Shown here one piece after another: positions 43,971-56,275 of a DNA stretch of 64,000 bases. Under the pieces are notes generated by a model. It was not told the DNA's origin. It did no database searches and was given only the letters and a program-made list of their open reading frames with translations. Origin of the DNA: Ligula intestinalis (taxonomy: Eukaryota; Platyhelminthes; Cestoda; Diphyllobothriidea; Diphyllobothriidae); NCBI GenBank assembly GCA_036362985.1, contig JAYGXS010000007.1, forward strand, positions 25,230,300 through 25,294,299, in the 5' to 3' direction. The number at the start of each line of letters is the position of its first letter. The stretch's first letter is position 1. Position numbers and translations under genes: made by a program.

Positions 43971-44606
43971 CTGCATGAGTCACAAAACTAATGAAGTCGC
44001 TCCTTACTTGAGACCACAATCTTGCACATGCGGTCGCCTGCCTTTAGTATGCTGTACTAGGTCTGTACAAAGACTTCCAATTTTGCGCTCTTCTGGTTGT
44101 GTTCTTCCCTGGGGGATTCACGCGAGGCGTAATTAGACGGCGATATCGCAGCTTTGGCAACATTAACAACAGTTCGGACAGGCGAATTATGCTTGAGTGG
44201 ACCGTCCATTTTCCCCTGTCCCATATAAGTAACCCTTGCCTTATCTTGATTCGTTCATTTTTTCGCTCACCTCTTAATGCTTTCATAGACGGCCTTGCTT
44301 TGTTACCAGAAAACAATATCCATATACCGGAATGTATGAGATCTGTTGCATTCTTTATCTCCGCCGTCGCCCAGCCATCAACGGACTGCCCAATCATTTT
44401 TTTCGGCTGGGTATGAGGTAGGGGTGCAATTTCAAACACGGCGTAAAAGGCTCCATCGGAGTTTGCCGCACAGACTTACCAAAGTTCGTCTGACGCATGC
44501 CATTAGCCCATGTTGACCGCAGCGTAATAGGTGTAGCTATATGGCACTTCGATTGTACTTAGCACTAGAAGACCTCGTTCCCCTACAATCATATAACCCT
44601 TTTTCA
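43971..44606. other. Unassigned stretch
   Basis: Frames on both strands (105 and 131 codons) overlap here, but neither has a recognised motif. Confidence 0.4.
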
Positions 44607-44758
44607 AGGAAAGGCTTCCCTTGGGAAAATGAGGAAATTTATTCACTACCGAACATTTGATCTTTGCACACTTTTCTCAAGTCTGACGACAACCTGGGGA
44701 TCCAGTGTCGAAAATTTACTGAATAAATTTCCTCATTTTCCCAAAGGACGCCTTTCCT
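44607..44758. mobile_element. M2 fold-back element, copy 1
   Basis: Arms of about 40 bases: AGGAAAGGCTTCCCTTGGG AAAATGAGG ... against the inverse of CTCATTTTCCCAAAGGACG CCTTTCCT. The spacer is about 73 bases. The same terminal sequence forms a shorter hairpin at 50211-50285. No coding content. Confidence 0.7.
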
Positions 44759-45422
44759 AGAAATTACATTTCTTGGAATGTCCGCCTTCCAGTTTATATA
44801 CGCCTCTTCCCGGTTCACGTATGTTACCATCTATGAGTTCAGCAGCGGGACCTTGATCCCGTGAGGCTGCTACGGCTTCCCGGGTGCATGGAAGTTACAG
44901 TTCATAGGGAACTAGTCCACGACTCCGGGCCTCATATCGAAAAGACAAGGTTGCTACGCTGACTTTACATCCTTGTTAGTGGTTGGATGAATAACCTCGT
45001 CTGCCATTACGAACTTTTCGTTCCCCTGACGTGCTACTTCGAGAAACGCATACCAACAGTTTTGAGGTGGACTCTGACCTTCGACAGTTATCAGACGTGT
45101 GTGTTCACCTACGGTACTTACTCGCATCTCTTGCATCTTTTCGTCATTCCCTGGCGTCTCCCGCTAGCAATTTGTCTAAGTCAAGTGCTGCGAAAGTACG
45201 CCTTCGATTGCTCATTCCCAGGCTGTAAACGAGGGTGGAGTAGCGACAGTAAAACAGCCACTGAACGGAGGGGGTGAGGGCGTTCACACGTCGGGGTGGG
45301 GGTATAGCCTAGTTCTGTCAGGGACCTGAAGCGGGGGCGGGGCCTCACAATGAACTGTGTCTGTTTCGTTGCTGTAGCGCGACGAGACAGAATTCGAGAA
45401 CTAACATGCTGAGTCGCAGAGG

Positions 45423-45454
<32 letters not shown>

Positions 45455-46185
45455 AGAGTCTTAGGGCCTGTATAAATTCTTTATGCGAGCGCAAGGTTGA
45501 TTCGTCACACTCTGTCGCAGTCACAGTCTACGCGTACGCATTCACGGGGCGGGAACTGGCAGCCCCGCAGTTACGCTGTCATACCGAATAACCACCACCA
45601 TGCGAACCACGGTGGAAATATGACTGGTCAGGCGAGCCAGCGCTGATCGTGGAGCCTCGGGGTGACGAGCAGCCCCATCTATGAGCGTTTCAGGGAACGA
45701 GCGAGCCAGTAGCAGAGTGATGCGAAGGTGGTGTAGATCCTGCGCGGTCTACCTTCACTATAATGCACCTATAGTCACCGCGTCACTGCCTTCAGCTTGC
45801 TGAAGTTCGTGGTGGAAATAGCTTGAAACGACGGTAGCAGAAAAAGTATTTCGATTGATGAGCTTCCGCTGAGGTAACAAGTTGCCAGTGCTTGTGTGTG
45901 CGTGTGCCCGTGTCCGTTGTTGAGTCCTTCTCCCAGGCCGTGGCAGCCTCGGTCGCCTGCAACCAATCAGCGAACTCATACAGTTCGATTGGCTACGTTT
46001 GGTAAGGCGAGCATTTCACATGACGAGCTCAGTGTCGGAGCAGGCGAAACTCGTTAACTGAGGTTCAACTGTGCACGGTTACAAATTTGCCAGTTGAGTA
46101 AGCTTGCTGGTTGCTTGGCTGAGCCTTTCCACACCGTCTTTCTTTACTGTAGTCGAGTCCACAGGAGCATAGGAAAAGGGCAAAG
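44759..46185. other. Unassigned stretch
   Basis: No supported gene. It includes the 30-G run listed separately, and frames around that run are artefacts. Confidence 0.4.
45424..45453 (+). repeat. Run of 30 G
   Basis: Uninterrupted poly-G, the longest homopolymer in the window. It can form G-quadruplex DNA, and its exact length is likely to be unreliable in sequencing. Confidence 0.9.
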
Positions 46186-46400
46186 ATGACTTATATGGCC
46201 GCCTAAATATGAAACAGGAAAAGGAACCACCCACAATGCATATCGCCCCGCACAAAATTCCAGTGAAAAATGGGGTTACGAGATTTAGTTGAGGGTTAGG
46301 TTTAAGATTAGGGTTAACATCAGAGCTGAGGTAAGGATTATGCTAGGGATTGTGGTATGGGTTCATTTTAACTGTGATGTCTAACTTGCAGTTTATTTTA
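46186..46400 (+). repeat. Degenerate telomere-like interspersed repeat with end block
   Basis: End block ATGACTTATATGGCCGCCTA then GGTTAGGTTTAAGATTAGGG and GAGCTGAGGTAAGGATTATG. The end block is the same as at 3.74 kb, while the interior is in the opposite orientation. Confidence 0.55.
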
Positions 46401-46607
46401 GCATACGGATCTATTTACCGTTCTTTGCGTTATGGGAGTGCATCCTGTGTCCTTAGCTAGCACTCATGTTGCTTCGGCGCGTCAACCACGCGGCCTGTTT
46501 TGGTTCAAACAAGTCTTATTCTACCAGGCCTCATTAGCCTTACAGTCCTCTTTCGGGGAGAAATAGCGTGCTGTCGTTTTAGGTAGCGGACCCGCAGAAA
46601 TCAAACC

Positions 46608-46739
46608 TTTACCGATACAAGCGACAGTATGAATCTCAGAAAGTACCTGACCAAAAGTCGACACGATCGCTGTGCCAAGTACTTTATTCGCTTGACGCTT
46701 CGCATTCATGCTCGTCAAGCCATTATCAGGGGCCTAATT
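46608..46739 (-). mobile_element. Penelope-like 3' end with altered hairpin
   Basis: Minus strand: CTGATAATGG, then CTTGACG and CGTCAAG inverted around a small hairpin, then GAATAAAGTACTTGG, CACAGCGATCGTGTCGAC and TACTTTCTGAGATTC. The unit is about 47 bases instead of 36, with a new 7-bp pairing. Confidence 0.6.
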
Positions 46740-47479
46740 AGCCCTACTAGATGATAGGGTTGACCAACATGCATCCGGAACTTAAGACCAATAAAGCTCC
46801 TGTCGCGACACTCGCGTCTACCTCTTCTCAATCAAGGCTCTGTGAGGGTCCAGGATTATATTTTGTCGGAAAACAGCTTGTCTCTTCGTATCTGACGCCC
46901 GTCTTGAAGGCACTAGCGGTGTTGGCGCGCTCCTTTGCTGGACCAACAGACGTCTCCACAGAATTGACAGTAGAGGGTGGGGCGTTGGCACACGGCAACC
47001 AATTTGTAGTCTTTGCCTTGCCCCTCTTTGTTCCTATATTTACTGCCTGACATTTAGCGGGGTTCGCAAAACTCGTCAGATGCTCTGTTCATGGCATTTC
47101 ATGCAGACTGCGGTTGGATTTATTTGGAGAAACGTGCTGCGAATTCGGGCATTCTATAGAGAGAGGCCAACCCGACTTTTCTGGTTACTGTGAGGTCCTT
47201 TGGCGTCCGGCAATTCCAGGTAATACATTTGTCCCCCAACTAGTGGGCGCTGGTTTAACCTGTAGGATAGTTGAATCTGTAAGGTCAAACTCCTGCAACC
47301 TTGACGGACGTCCCCAAAATGCGATTGCAGAAAAAGTAGTGTTTAGGTGCACGTGCAATGCCACTAAACCGTGGAAAATAGTCCTAGGTTTAATTTATGA
47401 AAAAGATTACCCGTCCCACGCTCGTGATAAATGCTGCTAACATAGAGTAATTTTTTATACATAACCAGTCAGTGCACCT
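46740..47479. other. Unassigned stretch
   Basis: Frames of 99 and 108 codons (46751-47050 and 47114-47440) have no recognised domain. Confidence 0.4.
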
Positions 47480-47800
47480 TTCACTGATGGCTGTGACATT
47501 TCAAATGACGTTTACCAGTGAAACAGTGTGAAGTGTGTGCAATATGACGGAACGCGCTGTCTTGCCCAGGTCTGCGAGTTTGCAATATTTTACGTGGCGG
47601 AGTTCTTCTAACGTGGGTCCGCAAAACCATGGATGCAGTCGGTAGGTGAGCGGGAAGGTTAATTGGACGGTCAGAAGAGCTCTTGTAATGAAGATGTACG
47701 CAAGTGGCCTTTACTTTAAACACGCAAATGGAGGACAATCTGAATAGCATAAAGCAAGTCTCCGTAAGCATGCATTTTATGGTCGACTAGACAGAACACA
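47480..47800 (-). repeat. Repeat R2, copy 2
   Basis: Homologous to 6700-7070, including GACATTTCAAATGACG, GAAGGTTAATTGGACGGTCA, AACACGCAAATGG and TCCGTAAGCATGCATTTTATG. See copy 1 for the shared peptide signature. Confidence 0.65.
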
Positions 47801-50210
47801 AGAATAGGAACTTCCCAGCCAGTCAAATGCGATAGATTTCAGGAAGGCCAACTTTTCTCGTGTCTTTACCCTCAACACTAAACAGAACGGCGCTAGCGTC
47901 TTGCACTGATGAGCTCAAATAAACAAAGAGGGATAAAAATCAGTTAATAATGGATGAAGTAAGCTAACCGACGTATATCTATATATATGTGCCTGAATTC
48001 TCGCGTCCGCAGTTGCGCTGAACTTCCTTACATCACAGTCCATTTACTCCAGCTGTAATCATGTCACGTACGATTAGGCGGATGTCTGTTCAAAGCAGCG
48101 CCAACAGCAATAACGGATGTTCTGAGTGTCGTCCGCATATGGGGATATTCTTAGAGCCTTGGCAACACACAAGGCTACTTGACGATTCCAAAAGCTTGAA
48201 AATTATTGCAAGCTTTTCTAATACTCTTCTCCTAACACTGACAGTAAGGCATGGTTTTCGCTAGGCACTCTAACACCAAGAATTCAGAAAACATACACTT
48301 AGGGGGAGGTCTTATCACAGCAATACTCCGGGCTGGAAACTTCGCCAAGCTCCAGCAGTTTACAGATGGAGGCTGGATTCGTGATGTGCGACGGCGGCGT
48401 CTACTTCAGCATATCAGATGGATGAGCAGATGCATACTGTTTCGCACTGCGCAGAAATCATTCCCTGGAACATTCTCCAGACAGCGCTCAGGACTTCCAT
48501 AATGTCTGGTTCGATAAGAATTTTTATAGAATTTACGATCAGGGTAATCCTATACCGGGGGGGGGGCTTGAGAGCGTACTGCGAACCGACAGACTTAGGA
48601 CCTATCGACCGGGCCCGTTTCTCGCTTGTGTGTTAGCATCAGCCAGCCATACCACAACCCAGTGGCGGGAAGTCGGCCAAGTGAGTCCAGTTGGTCGGAT
48701 AATATTTTTATTTAAAGTCCACCAGCCCAGTCGCGGGTTCATATCCTATCGAGTAGGAATACTCAAGGTAAGAACTAGCGTCTCTACCCTCCTTATCTTC
48801 CGTCGGTTATTCTGCTTGTCTCCACGTAACCGCAATTGATGGCTTGGCTTTGGATCATCAAGCCCCAGGTCGATGTTGAGGACACTGTAAGTTACTGCTA
48901 GTTAGTTAGTTAGTCAGTTAGTTACTGACTAGCTGTTCTTAGAGTAAATTTGCTAGCTCATAAGGTGTCAAACGAAGTTCTGAAATGTATCTTTGTTTCG
49001 AAAAGCTCTCTTAAGCAGGTTTAAAATACGAATTAGCCTGTAGCATGATGTTAGAGTAACTTAGTCACGCTGGGCTGCCAGCTTTCGAACGAGACACACT
49101 TTCCGACCGTCTGTCAAAACAAAACTCTTTAAAATTAACACCAAAGGGGTATAATAATTTACCATTGATTTTAGACGCCTTTATAAATTCATATATAATT
49201 CATAGAAAGCAAGTTATGAAAATATTGTTTCGTGCAGATGCTTGGTCAAAAATAATTCCTCTTGCTCAAGTTGTAGCCTTGGCAAATGTTATCTTTCACT
49301 TTGATAAAAAACATTGTCTATTGCCGAATAATTTTGCATCCAACCAGCGCTTACATTCAGGATTTCAAAGCTACACACTAGCAATTCTAGCTGGTGAAAG
49401 TAGACATTCCCCTACGCTACGAGGAAGAAGTCACATAATGTTGATTAACTTCTGCAATGGCTGGAGATCATGGTGTATGTTTTATAAACAACATTCATAA
49501 ATGGATAGATCCGATGCTTTGTGACTAGCCATTTCATGACCCTGCAAAATTTCACAATAAGAAACTTTTTTGAAAGCGAAAGGAATTTTTTTTCTCAAGT
49601 TTAGTATTTGGAGCAGACATAATTTGCCACCAAAATGCGTACAGGAAACAATGTCCTCATGTGCATTCTTTTCGATAAAATAGCTATCTATATGGACGTC
49701 AACAACCAATGAGCAACGTTCACACCACCTGACTAGTCATATTTTACAGAGATTAGCCGTTGCAAAGAGGCTCATTTAAAAGTTGGAATCCTGGCGGGAC
49801 TAAAATATAATGTGGCTAGGCTGCACGATAACTATGAATACTATCGCCGCAGTAGTCACGTCAGCATAGCCCTCCAACCCAATCCCACCCCGTTCGTTGT
49901 AACCTATGCCCCCAAAACCTCTAATGCGACATTCCCAGTCCTCACTTTTCATTTAGTCTGACGACGAACAAGTGATACCTGTTCGAAGATTCACGAGTAC
50001 AGCTCGATTTTCAGAAGATCTTCTTTCTTTTCTTCATATCATCTCGGAATGCAACTTACTTCACTTATCCAACACGATTACTACATTACTCGGGTATTTT
50101 TTCGACTCCAAGACACATTTCTGAATTCTGCCCGATATCTAGCAAGACAGTGACACACTTGGCTACCCCTATATGTTTCGTATATACCAGAAGGCAGGCA
50201 TCCCAAGAAA
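47801..50210. other. Long unassigned stretch with small repeats
   Basis: Contains a SINE-A fragment at about 48611-48665 (GTGTTAGCATCAGCCAGCC), a (TTAG)n run at about 48899-48925, and an AT-rich member of the ACTACTTAAGTAGT family at about 49160-49205 (GACGCCTTTATAAATTCATA). A 111-codon frame at 49165-49500 is in AT-rich DNA without a recognised domain. Confidence 0.4.
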
Positions 50211-50285
50211 GGAAAGGCGTCCTTTGGAAAGATTAGGAAAATTTGCTGAATAAATTTTCTTAATTTTCCCAACGAACGCCTTTCC
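50211..50285. mobile_element. M2 fold-back element, minimal copy
   Basis: Arms GGAAAGGCGTCCTTTGGAAA and the inverse of CCCAACGAACGCCTTTCC meet with almost no spacer (GCTGAAT). Same termini as 44607-44758. Confidence 0.7.
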
Positions 50286-50699
50286 CTGAAAAATATATAT
50301 GTCAATACATTCGCTTCCTGCTTATGACAAACGCTACTGCCTTCAGCTGAAATCAAAATAATGTTTCAACCATCTCAAAATTGGGCTGTAACAAAATTAT
50401 ACAATGTGCTGCCAATGTGTGGGTGGTTTTAGGCCGACAAACACACAGTTTTAACGGAACTATGTGCCCTGCAGTAAGCTTTCCAGCCATTGACGGGGAA
50501 ATTAGTCGCACACTCCCGCGTTCTCTAATTGCGGCGTCATGCCTATGAACCACGTCCCATCCCTCCAAAAGCTTTTGTTCTTTTAAGGATGGTCCTAGTT
50601 ACGTTGGCTTCACAAAAACCACTAAATAATTTTCTGCGTGTGGATGCATTTCAGCAGTAAGACTTGGTTTTTAAACAAGATATATGTATAAATATAATG
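50286..50699. other. Unassigned stretch
   Basis: No supported feature. Confidence 0.45.
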
Positions 50700-50935
50700 A
50701 TAGATAGGTGCTCACAGATCGATTATTGAACTCTCTCATGCCATTGTGCCGTGGAGATCGCTCTCGAGCTAAACCAGCAGCCGCTCAACGGCTGGCTTAT
50801 ATTATAGGCAGAAATGAATTGCCGACAAAGACAAGGGAGACTAGAATGGCTATTTCTGGCTTATTAGCCGTCATCAGGCAGCCATACAGAACCCGAGGTG
50901 TAGCCGCCCCCGACCTCGTTAGTTAGAAGTCCACA
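50700..50935 (-). repeat. SINE-A, mid and tail, head eroded
   Basis: Minus strand: GTATGGCTGCCTGATGACGG, AATAAGCCAGAAATAGCC, CTCCCTTGTCTTTGTCGGC, TCTGCCTATAATATAAGCC. The head beyond about 50930 does not match. Confidence 0.65.
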
Positions 50936-50949
50936 CGACAGTTCGGCCG

Positions 50950-51420
50950 CAGATTCCGACGATTTCTACCGACTGCTCTTCAGCAAGCTGACGGTAATCT
51001 TGGCAACTTGATCATGACCTAGATTATAGTGAAAGTAGACTTTTGGCGCATCTGGCACACTCTGTTCCCTCTCCCACCTCGGTCCAGTGTCATGATCAGG
51101 CCAAAAAGACCGAAGGCGAGTGAGAGCGCAAGTGGCTGGCGCGACCAGAGCCGAGACTAAACGTTCCGCATGAAGTGACACGCTAAGAAGTCGCCAGTGC
51201 AATTTGATTCTCTGTCCATCAGACGCCCAATCCGCTGTAGTTCAATCTTAGATTTCGACGAGGTTCACAGTATGCTCCGCAGCAGGTTGGTGTAGGGCCG
51301 GTGACTTGCGATGTATCTACCTCACTCTCTCTCTCTCTAATTCCCCACTTGGGCTCGGTGTCAAGTCGGCCACTCCACACAGACAAGCACTGGGCTGACC
51401 ACTCGATTCGAGTCATCCGA
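50950..51420 (+). repeat. Repeat R3, two adjoining partial copies
   Basis: First part: CTTCAGCAAGCTGACGG, AAAGTAGACTTTTGGCGCAT, CCAGTGTCATGATCAGG, AAAGACCGAAGGCGAGTGAG and AGTCGCCAGTGCAATTTG. The second part restarts near 51240 with GATTTCGACGAGGTTCACAG and GGGCTCGGTGTCAAG, then CGGCCACTCCACACAG. Confidence 0.6.
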
Positions 51421-52759
51421 AATTTGAAGAAGTGACAGCGGGATTCCCTAGTAGCAGCGAAGCTGGCGACCATATTCTTACGACTATCACAAAGATAAGC
51501 GTCATTAGGCGTAAACAAAACAGCTTTATGTTGAAGGTATCTCAGTGACTTATACGCGCTTACTCAAACAGATGTAAAACCTGAGCATATACTCATAGAC
51601 AGTAATTATCCAGGTCTTAATATCAGGGTATATGACCACCGTCTGCCATTCCAGAAAATCCACATGCCTCTACAAGGCGGTGAGTTAAGCAGGGACTTCT
51701 ACATGTCGACATTACTGAAACAAACTAAAGGAAAACTCGCTTGCACTCTTTCCAATAGAGCATAAAAATCGTGGTCTCGCAAATAACTCGAGTTAAATTC
51801 TGTCCGTCTTGACATTCTTTCAGTTCAAGCTAAACGCCTGCGGCAGAAATAGACGGAGAAGTCAATTGCAAGAGGCCGTTTTAATGGCTTCGCCGTCTGA
51901 CACCGAGCACAGGAGTCCTGTGCGCCATTGAGAGGACACCGTAGGACGTATGACTCAGCGCATGTCTTTCACTCATACGGACATATCGCCAACATGATTG
52001 ACTGTGCAACCACTTCGAACGGTATTTTTAAAGTCACGTGCGTGCATGTGAGTTGGGCGGCTCAAGTAAAAAGCACTACCCGCCAGACTTCCACTTTTAG
52101 TAACGCACGCGGTTGTTCAAACTGTACTGACCCCAAAATCAGCTTCCCGAGTCGTGCACAGACGTCTAGGATATTGCATTACTTGGAGGCCCCCAAAGGA
52201 CCCCAAAGAACCCCAAAGAACCTAATGCTTGTGCACAAACTGCGCATTCTTCGTGTGGTGTAGCCACAAGGAACCGCTGCAAATTAGTGTTGAAATCTGT
52301 GTGCTTGTTTAAGAGTTGTTTGTAATTGGGAGGGGAGTACTAGGTCCGTAAATTATTCTAGCAGTGATTCGCGAGCAAACGGAGCGAGCTCTAATTTTAC
52401 ATAATGCAGTGACTATAACACTCATTTTATGAGTTGGTTAAAATTCTCCGTTTGATGTCTACTATCAGTCTTTTCACAAATAATTTTAGCCGAAATTATA
52501 CCAGGATAGTTAGCATTAAGTCCTTTTTAACCTCAACGGAATACGCATCTGGACAAAATTAGTTTACTCAGTGGACCTCATATACCCACAGTGCGGCATC
52601 GACGATGTGGTGGAGATTCATACCGAGATATACTTTGATGAATACTGTATGCATTTTAGTTATCAAGCCTACTGGTTCCTGACCTGTCACAAATTAATGC
52701 CTCTTCTTAATGAAATACCGTTTTTGCTTATTTTTTTAAAATACGCACCCTAATCCGTT
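51421..52759. other. Unassigned stretch with a short minisatellite
   Basis: At about 52188-52222 the 10-base unit ACCCCAAAGA is repeated roughly three and a half times. No other supported feature. Confidence 0.45.
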
Positions 52760-52935
52760 GCTATATAGCGGTCACGGTAAGCAAAGTCGACTAAATATTA
52801 CCAAATAACACTTTTACAAACTTCCTCACTGCCTATTCCATTTCCCCTCATCCACAAAACTCCTATTACCACCGGTTCCGTAAGACAAAATGCTGGCTTT
52901 TGGGGCATATAAGATCACCTACCTTCGCCTTCTCG
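52760..52935. mobile_element. M1 MITE-like element, right-end fragment
   Basis: CACTGCCTATTCC, CCACAAAACTCCTATTACC, ACCGGTTCCGTAAGACAAAA and GGGGCATATAAGATCACC align with the right ends of copies at 7.7 and 10.9 kb. The left end is missing. Confidence 0.5.
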
Positions 52936-55900
52936 CGTCGGTTAAACCCGTCAATATATACTCCTTCAGTTTACAGGACTTTCCTACCAACAACCCAAGT
53001 ACACAATGACCAAACACACACAGTGGTTGAGGCCGCAAGTAGTCTTTTCCTCTGCTAGTTTTCAGAAGTAGAGCCGACTAAAATCCACATCCATTCAGAG
53101 TCGAACCTTGGCCGCGAACGGTAAGAGCATCTAGTACCCTCGCGAGGCGCGTTTTCCAGTTAGCCGCCAGTGGGAAGCGTATTTACTGCCGAGTTCGTGT
53201 AGCTCCCTGCCCCTACCCTTCCCTCTCCTAACAACTACCTACCCGTCCGCCAGCGGCACGCAGTTTAAAAAAATAGACGAAAAGGTTGCAGCATGTCTCG
53301 ACTATAGCCGGGTTTCGTAGGCGCACTGGTGGCTTACAGTCTCCCTCTCTCTCTCCATCGCCGTTGCTGTCCCCCTTGAGAAAAGCAAAAAACTGCCGAC
53401 CCGCATCTGTGGCTCTGGCGCCGCCGTCCCCTGCGCGCGTACGACGCCCCTCGGCCACCATCGTTTTTCGTTGGTTCTGGTGGTATTGTGTCTGCATTGC
53501 CTGAGTCAGCATACCACTGGCTTGGCAAGAAGGTCCTCCAGTCTTCGCGCAAGTCGATGAGGGCATGAGCTTGGCGCGACCGGTACCCCGCACACTCTAA
53601 CCGTTCCTTTTTTCTCCTCCTCCGTTGTTGCCATGTCCGGATTCCACATTTGGTTGGGCGTCGCCCAGAAAATGAGAAAGAAACAACGTCGGGTTTTCTT
53701 TGTCTGATCCGAGAGTTCAGATAGCGGGACGCCCGCTATCGTTTCGACGTACTACAACTCGGGGTCCAGAATTCCTCTTTGTCCGTCTGATAGGAACATG
53801 TTTCCAGTTGGAATGGAGGCTTCGCCATGACCCCCTAACCAGCCAGCTGAAGGAATCGCTCTTCATAATCGGCGCTTTAAGGTCTTGCTTTAAACAGGCT
53901 ACTATTTATCAGCTGCTCTACACTCTGAGATATCCCGTCATTTGGCAATCTTGAAAGCCACGGTCTTTAGCCTATCGTGATAGCTTCAAGCGCAGTCACA
54001 TAAGGATGAGTTAAAAGTTGAAGGTGGACCGAGCAGGACAGCTGTTTCTCGCTTGCTAGATATCCTCGGCTAACCTCACCCTCTTTGTATTTTCCCTACC
54101 TCGTGCTCTTGTTATCAATATTATCATCAGCACTATTAATGCAACTACCGGCAGCATAAGCCTTCCAACCACCGTCATTATGCCTATTATTTTGTGAACC
54201 AACAGGACTGTTGTTTCTTCAGCTACTACTTCTAAGGTTCAATCAGTCAGCATCGCGGTCATTACCCTGGCTTATCCTTACACTGTTCAGAATTCACCGC
54301 GATCCTGCTGGGTTTCTGAAATTAAGCCACCACTTCCTACCTTCCTAATCAAATTTGTTTACTCCAACGCGAGAGCTTGCTAGAGCAGATTGAACTGGCT
54401 TCTTGACACCGCCGGGCTTTTAAATAATCCACGCGTTTGCGTCAAAAAAGTGTGAACTAACAACCGATCATGACAGTCAGAACATTTTGTTGGGCCATAT
54501 TGTTTGGAAAATTTCTGTTTTTTTTTAAAAAAAAAGCTGCAAACATACTCCCTCCTTCCGTTTGTCCTCACTTGTCAAAACCCCCTAGGCTCCGCCGGTC
54601 CCCTAAACCACCCTTTTCGCCCGCCTGTTGCACCCTGAGCGCATGCTCCTCCTCATCTTCCCCCCCCTCCTTCATCGTTTAAATCAGATCTGTTGGTGTG
54701 GACATTACGTTTTCATGCACTCGGCCTGTCACCTCGTGTTCTGGTCTCAAAGGACCAGCGCTTAGGACATCCTAAATGCATGCCGAGAGCTGCCATCCCT
54801 CGCCTCCCTTCTTCCCCACTTGCGCCTGTTTCTTTCCATGATTGAGTCGCTGCTTGCAGTTGGCACGCGCACACAGGGAGCCCTCTAACACATCCACCCA
54901 CACAGGAAACGCTCATGTCCGAATTTTGGCTGACCGAGCGAGAGGACGCGAGAAAGAGATTGAATACTGATCAGGCCGGCCGATTCGGCCTATCACTCCC
55001 CAGGGGGAAGGTGGCGGCGACGCCACCGATGCTCGGACTTGACAGACAGAACTCGTCGACCCCTGCCAGTCGATCGGTGCGGGGGCTTTACTGCCTCCGC
55101 TCTGATTGATGCAGGCTGCTGATTTGTCTGCAATCAGGTCGGCTTAAGCGATCCAGTACTAGGCGCACCTCCATTTCCTGTCTTTAGTAGGGTAGGCGAG
55201 ACGGTGGGATACGCAGTCACCTTCCGGTTGCCTGCCTGTTTTGAGGTCAGGCGAGGCGTGACCACAGGCTGCCATGCCTTCGTGCCAGGTGGCATGTGTT
55301 GGTGTCCGTACTTGGAACTGTCGGTCAAAACCCCACAGTCATTTTTTGGCCAAAAACTGACATGCCAGAGATGAAATATTCTGTTATCGCTAATCCAATT
55401 CGGACGAGTTTCTGTGATATTGACTTTTTCACGCTGTTTTCATCCTTTATCTCGAGCATGTGAGCATTGTCCATCTCGCTTAAGGTTACTGTGACACTTC
55501 GTCTCTGTAACTTGGTACTTAAAATGGGTTTAGAAGAAGAAGTAGAAAGAAAAGCGACCACTAGAACATGAAAGTTACTGCAGTGAGTTTTCGGATTCTC
55601 CCTCGTATCCATCCTCAGAGACGGTCGCAAAAAGTTTTTTGATCTTAATTGCGATTAAGTAAACCAGCACTGTATTAAACAGCCTCTTCTGACATAACAG
55701 CAGTTTCATGTTCCTTCTTATTGTCTTCAACCCGTCATGCTCCGACACAAACCCATAATCCTACACAGACGAATGAGGGTACATTTCATGCGGTTCATAT
55801 CTGGGACCAGACGAAACAGTTCGCAACATCAGAAAACGGAAGTTTCATCAGCCTGCCACTCACCAATCATCTATAGCGGTGTTTAATGCAACCATGAGGG

Positions 55901-56275
55901 TACTATCGTCGAACGAATTGCATTTTAGGTGTGCTGGGATCAGAGCGGTTCACGGCACGTGATTTCAAATCTGCGCTGAGTCTGCGCGAAGCCTTAGCTA
56001 CTGGCACGCCCGAGGATGATCGCTGCGCTCGACCACATAATCATGGGTTCACCAACGAGCTTGAACAGAGCACTGCCGCGTGCCAGTGACGGGTAACGGG
56101 CCATTGAACATCATGGCAAATAAGAACGCTTCTCAGTATAATCAGTCTGATTTAAATATGCCCATCGTGACGTGCTAAAATTCGTGACCAGATGACCTGC
56201 CTGAGGACTGGGCGAAAGCTGTAATGGCATCCCCCTTCCGTCCCCAAATATAGCCTGAAAAGTGAGAAAAAGAAG
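52936..56275. other. Long unassigned stretch, partly GC-rich
   Basis: GC-rich at about 53130-53640 and 54550-55100. Overlapping frames on both strands (up to 121 codons) are compositional. No repeat family from this window was recognised. Confidence 0.4.
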
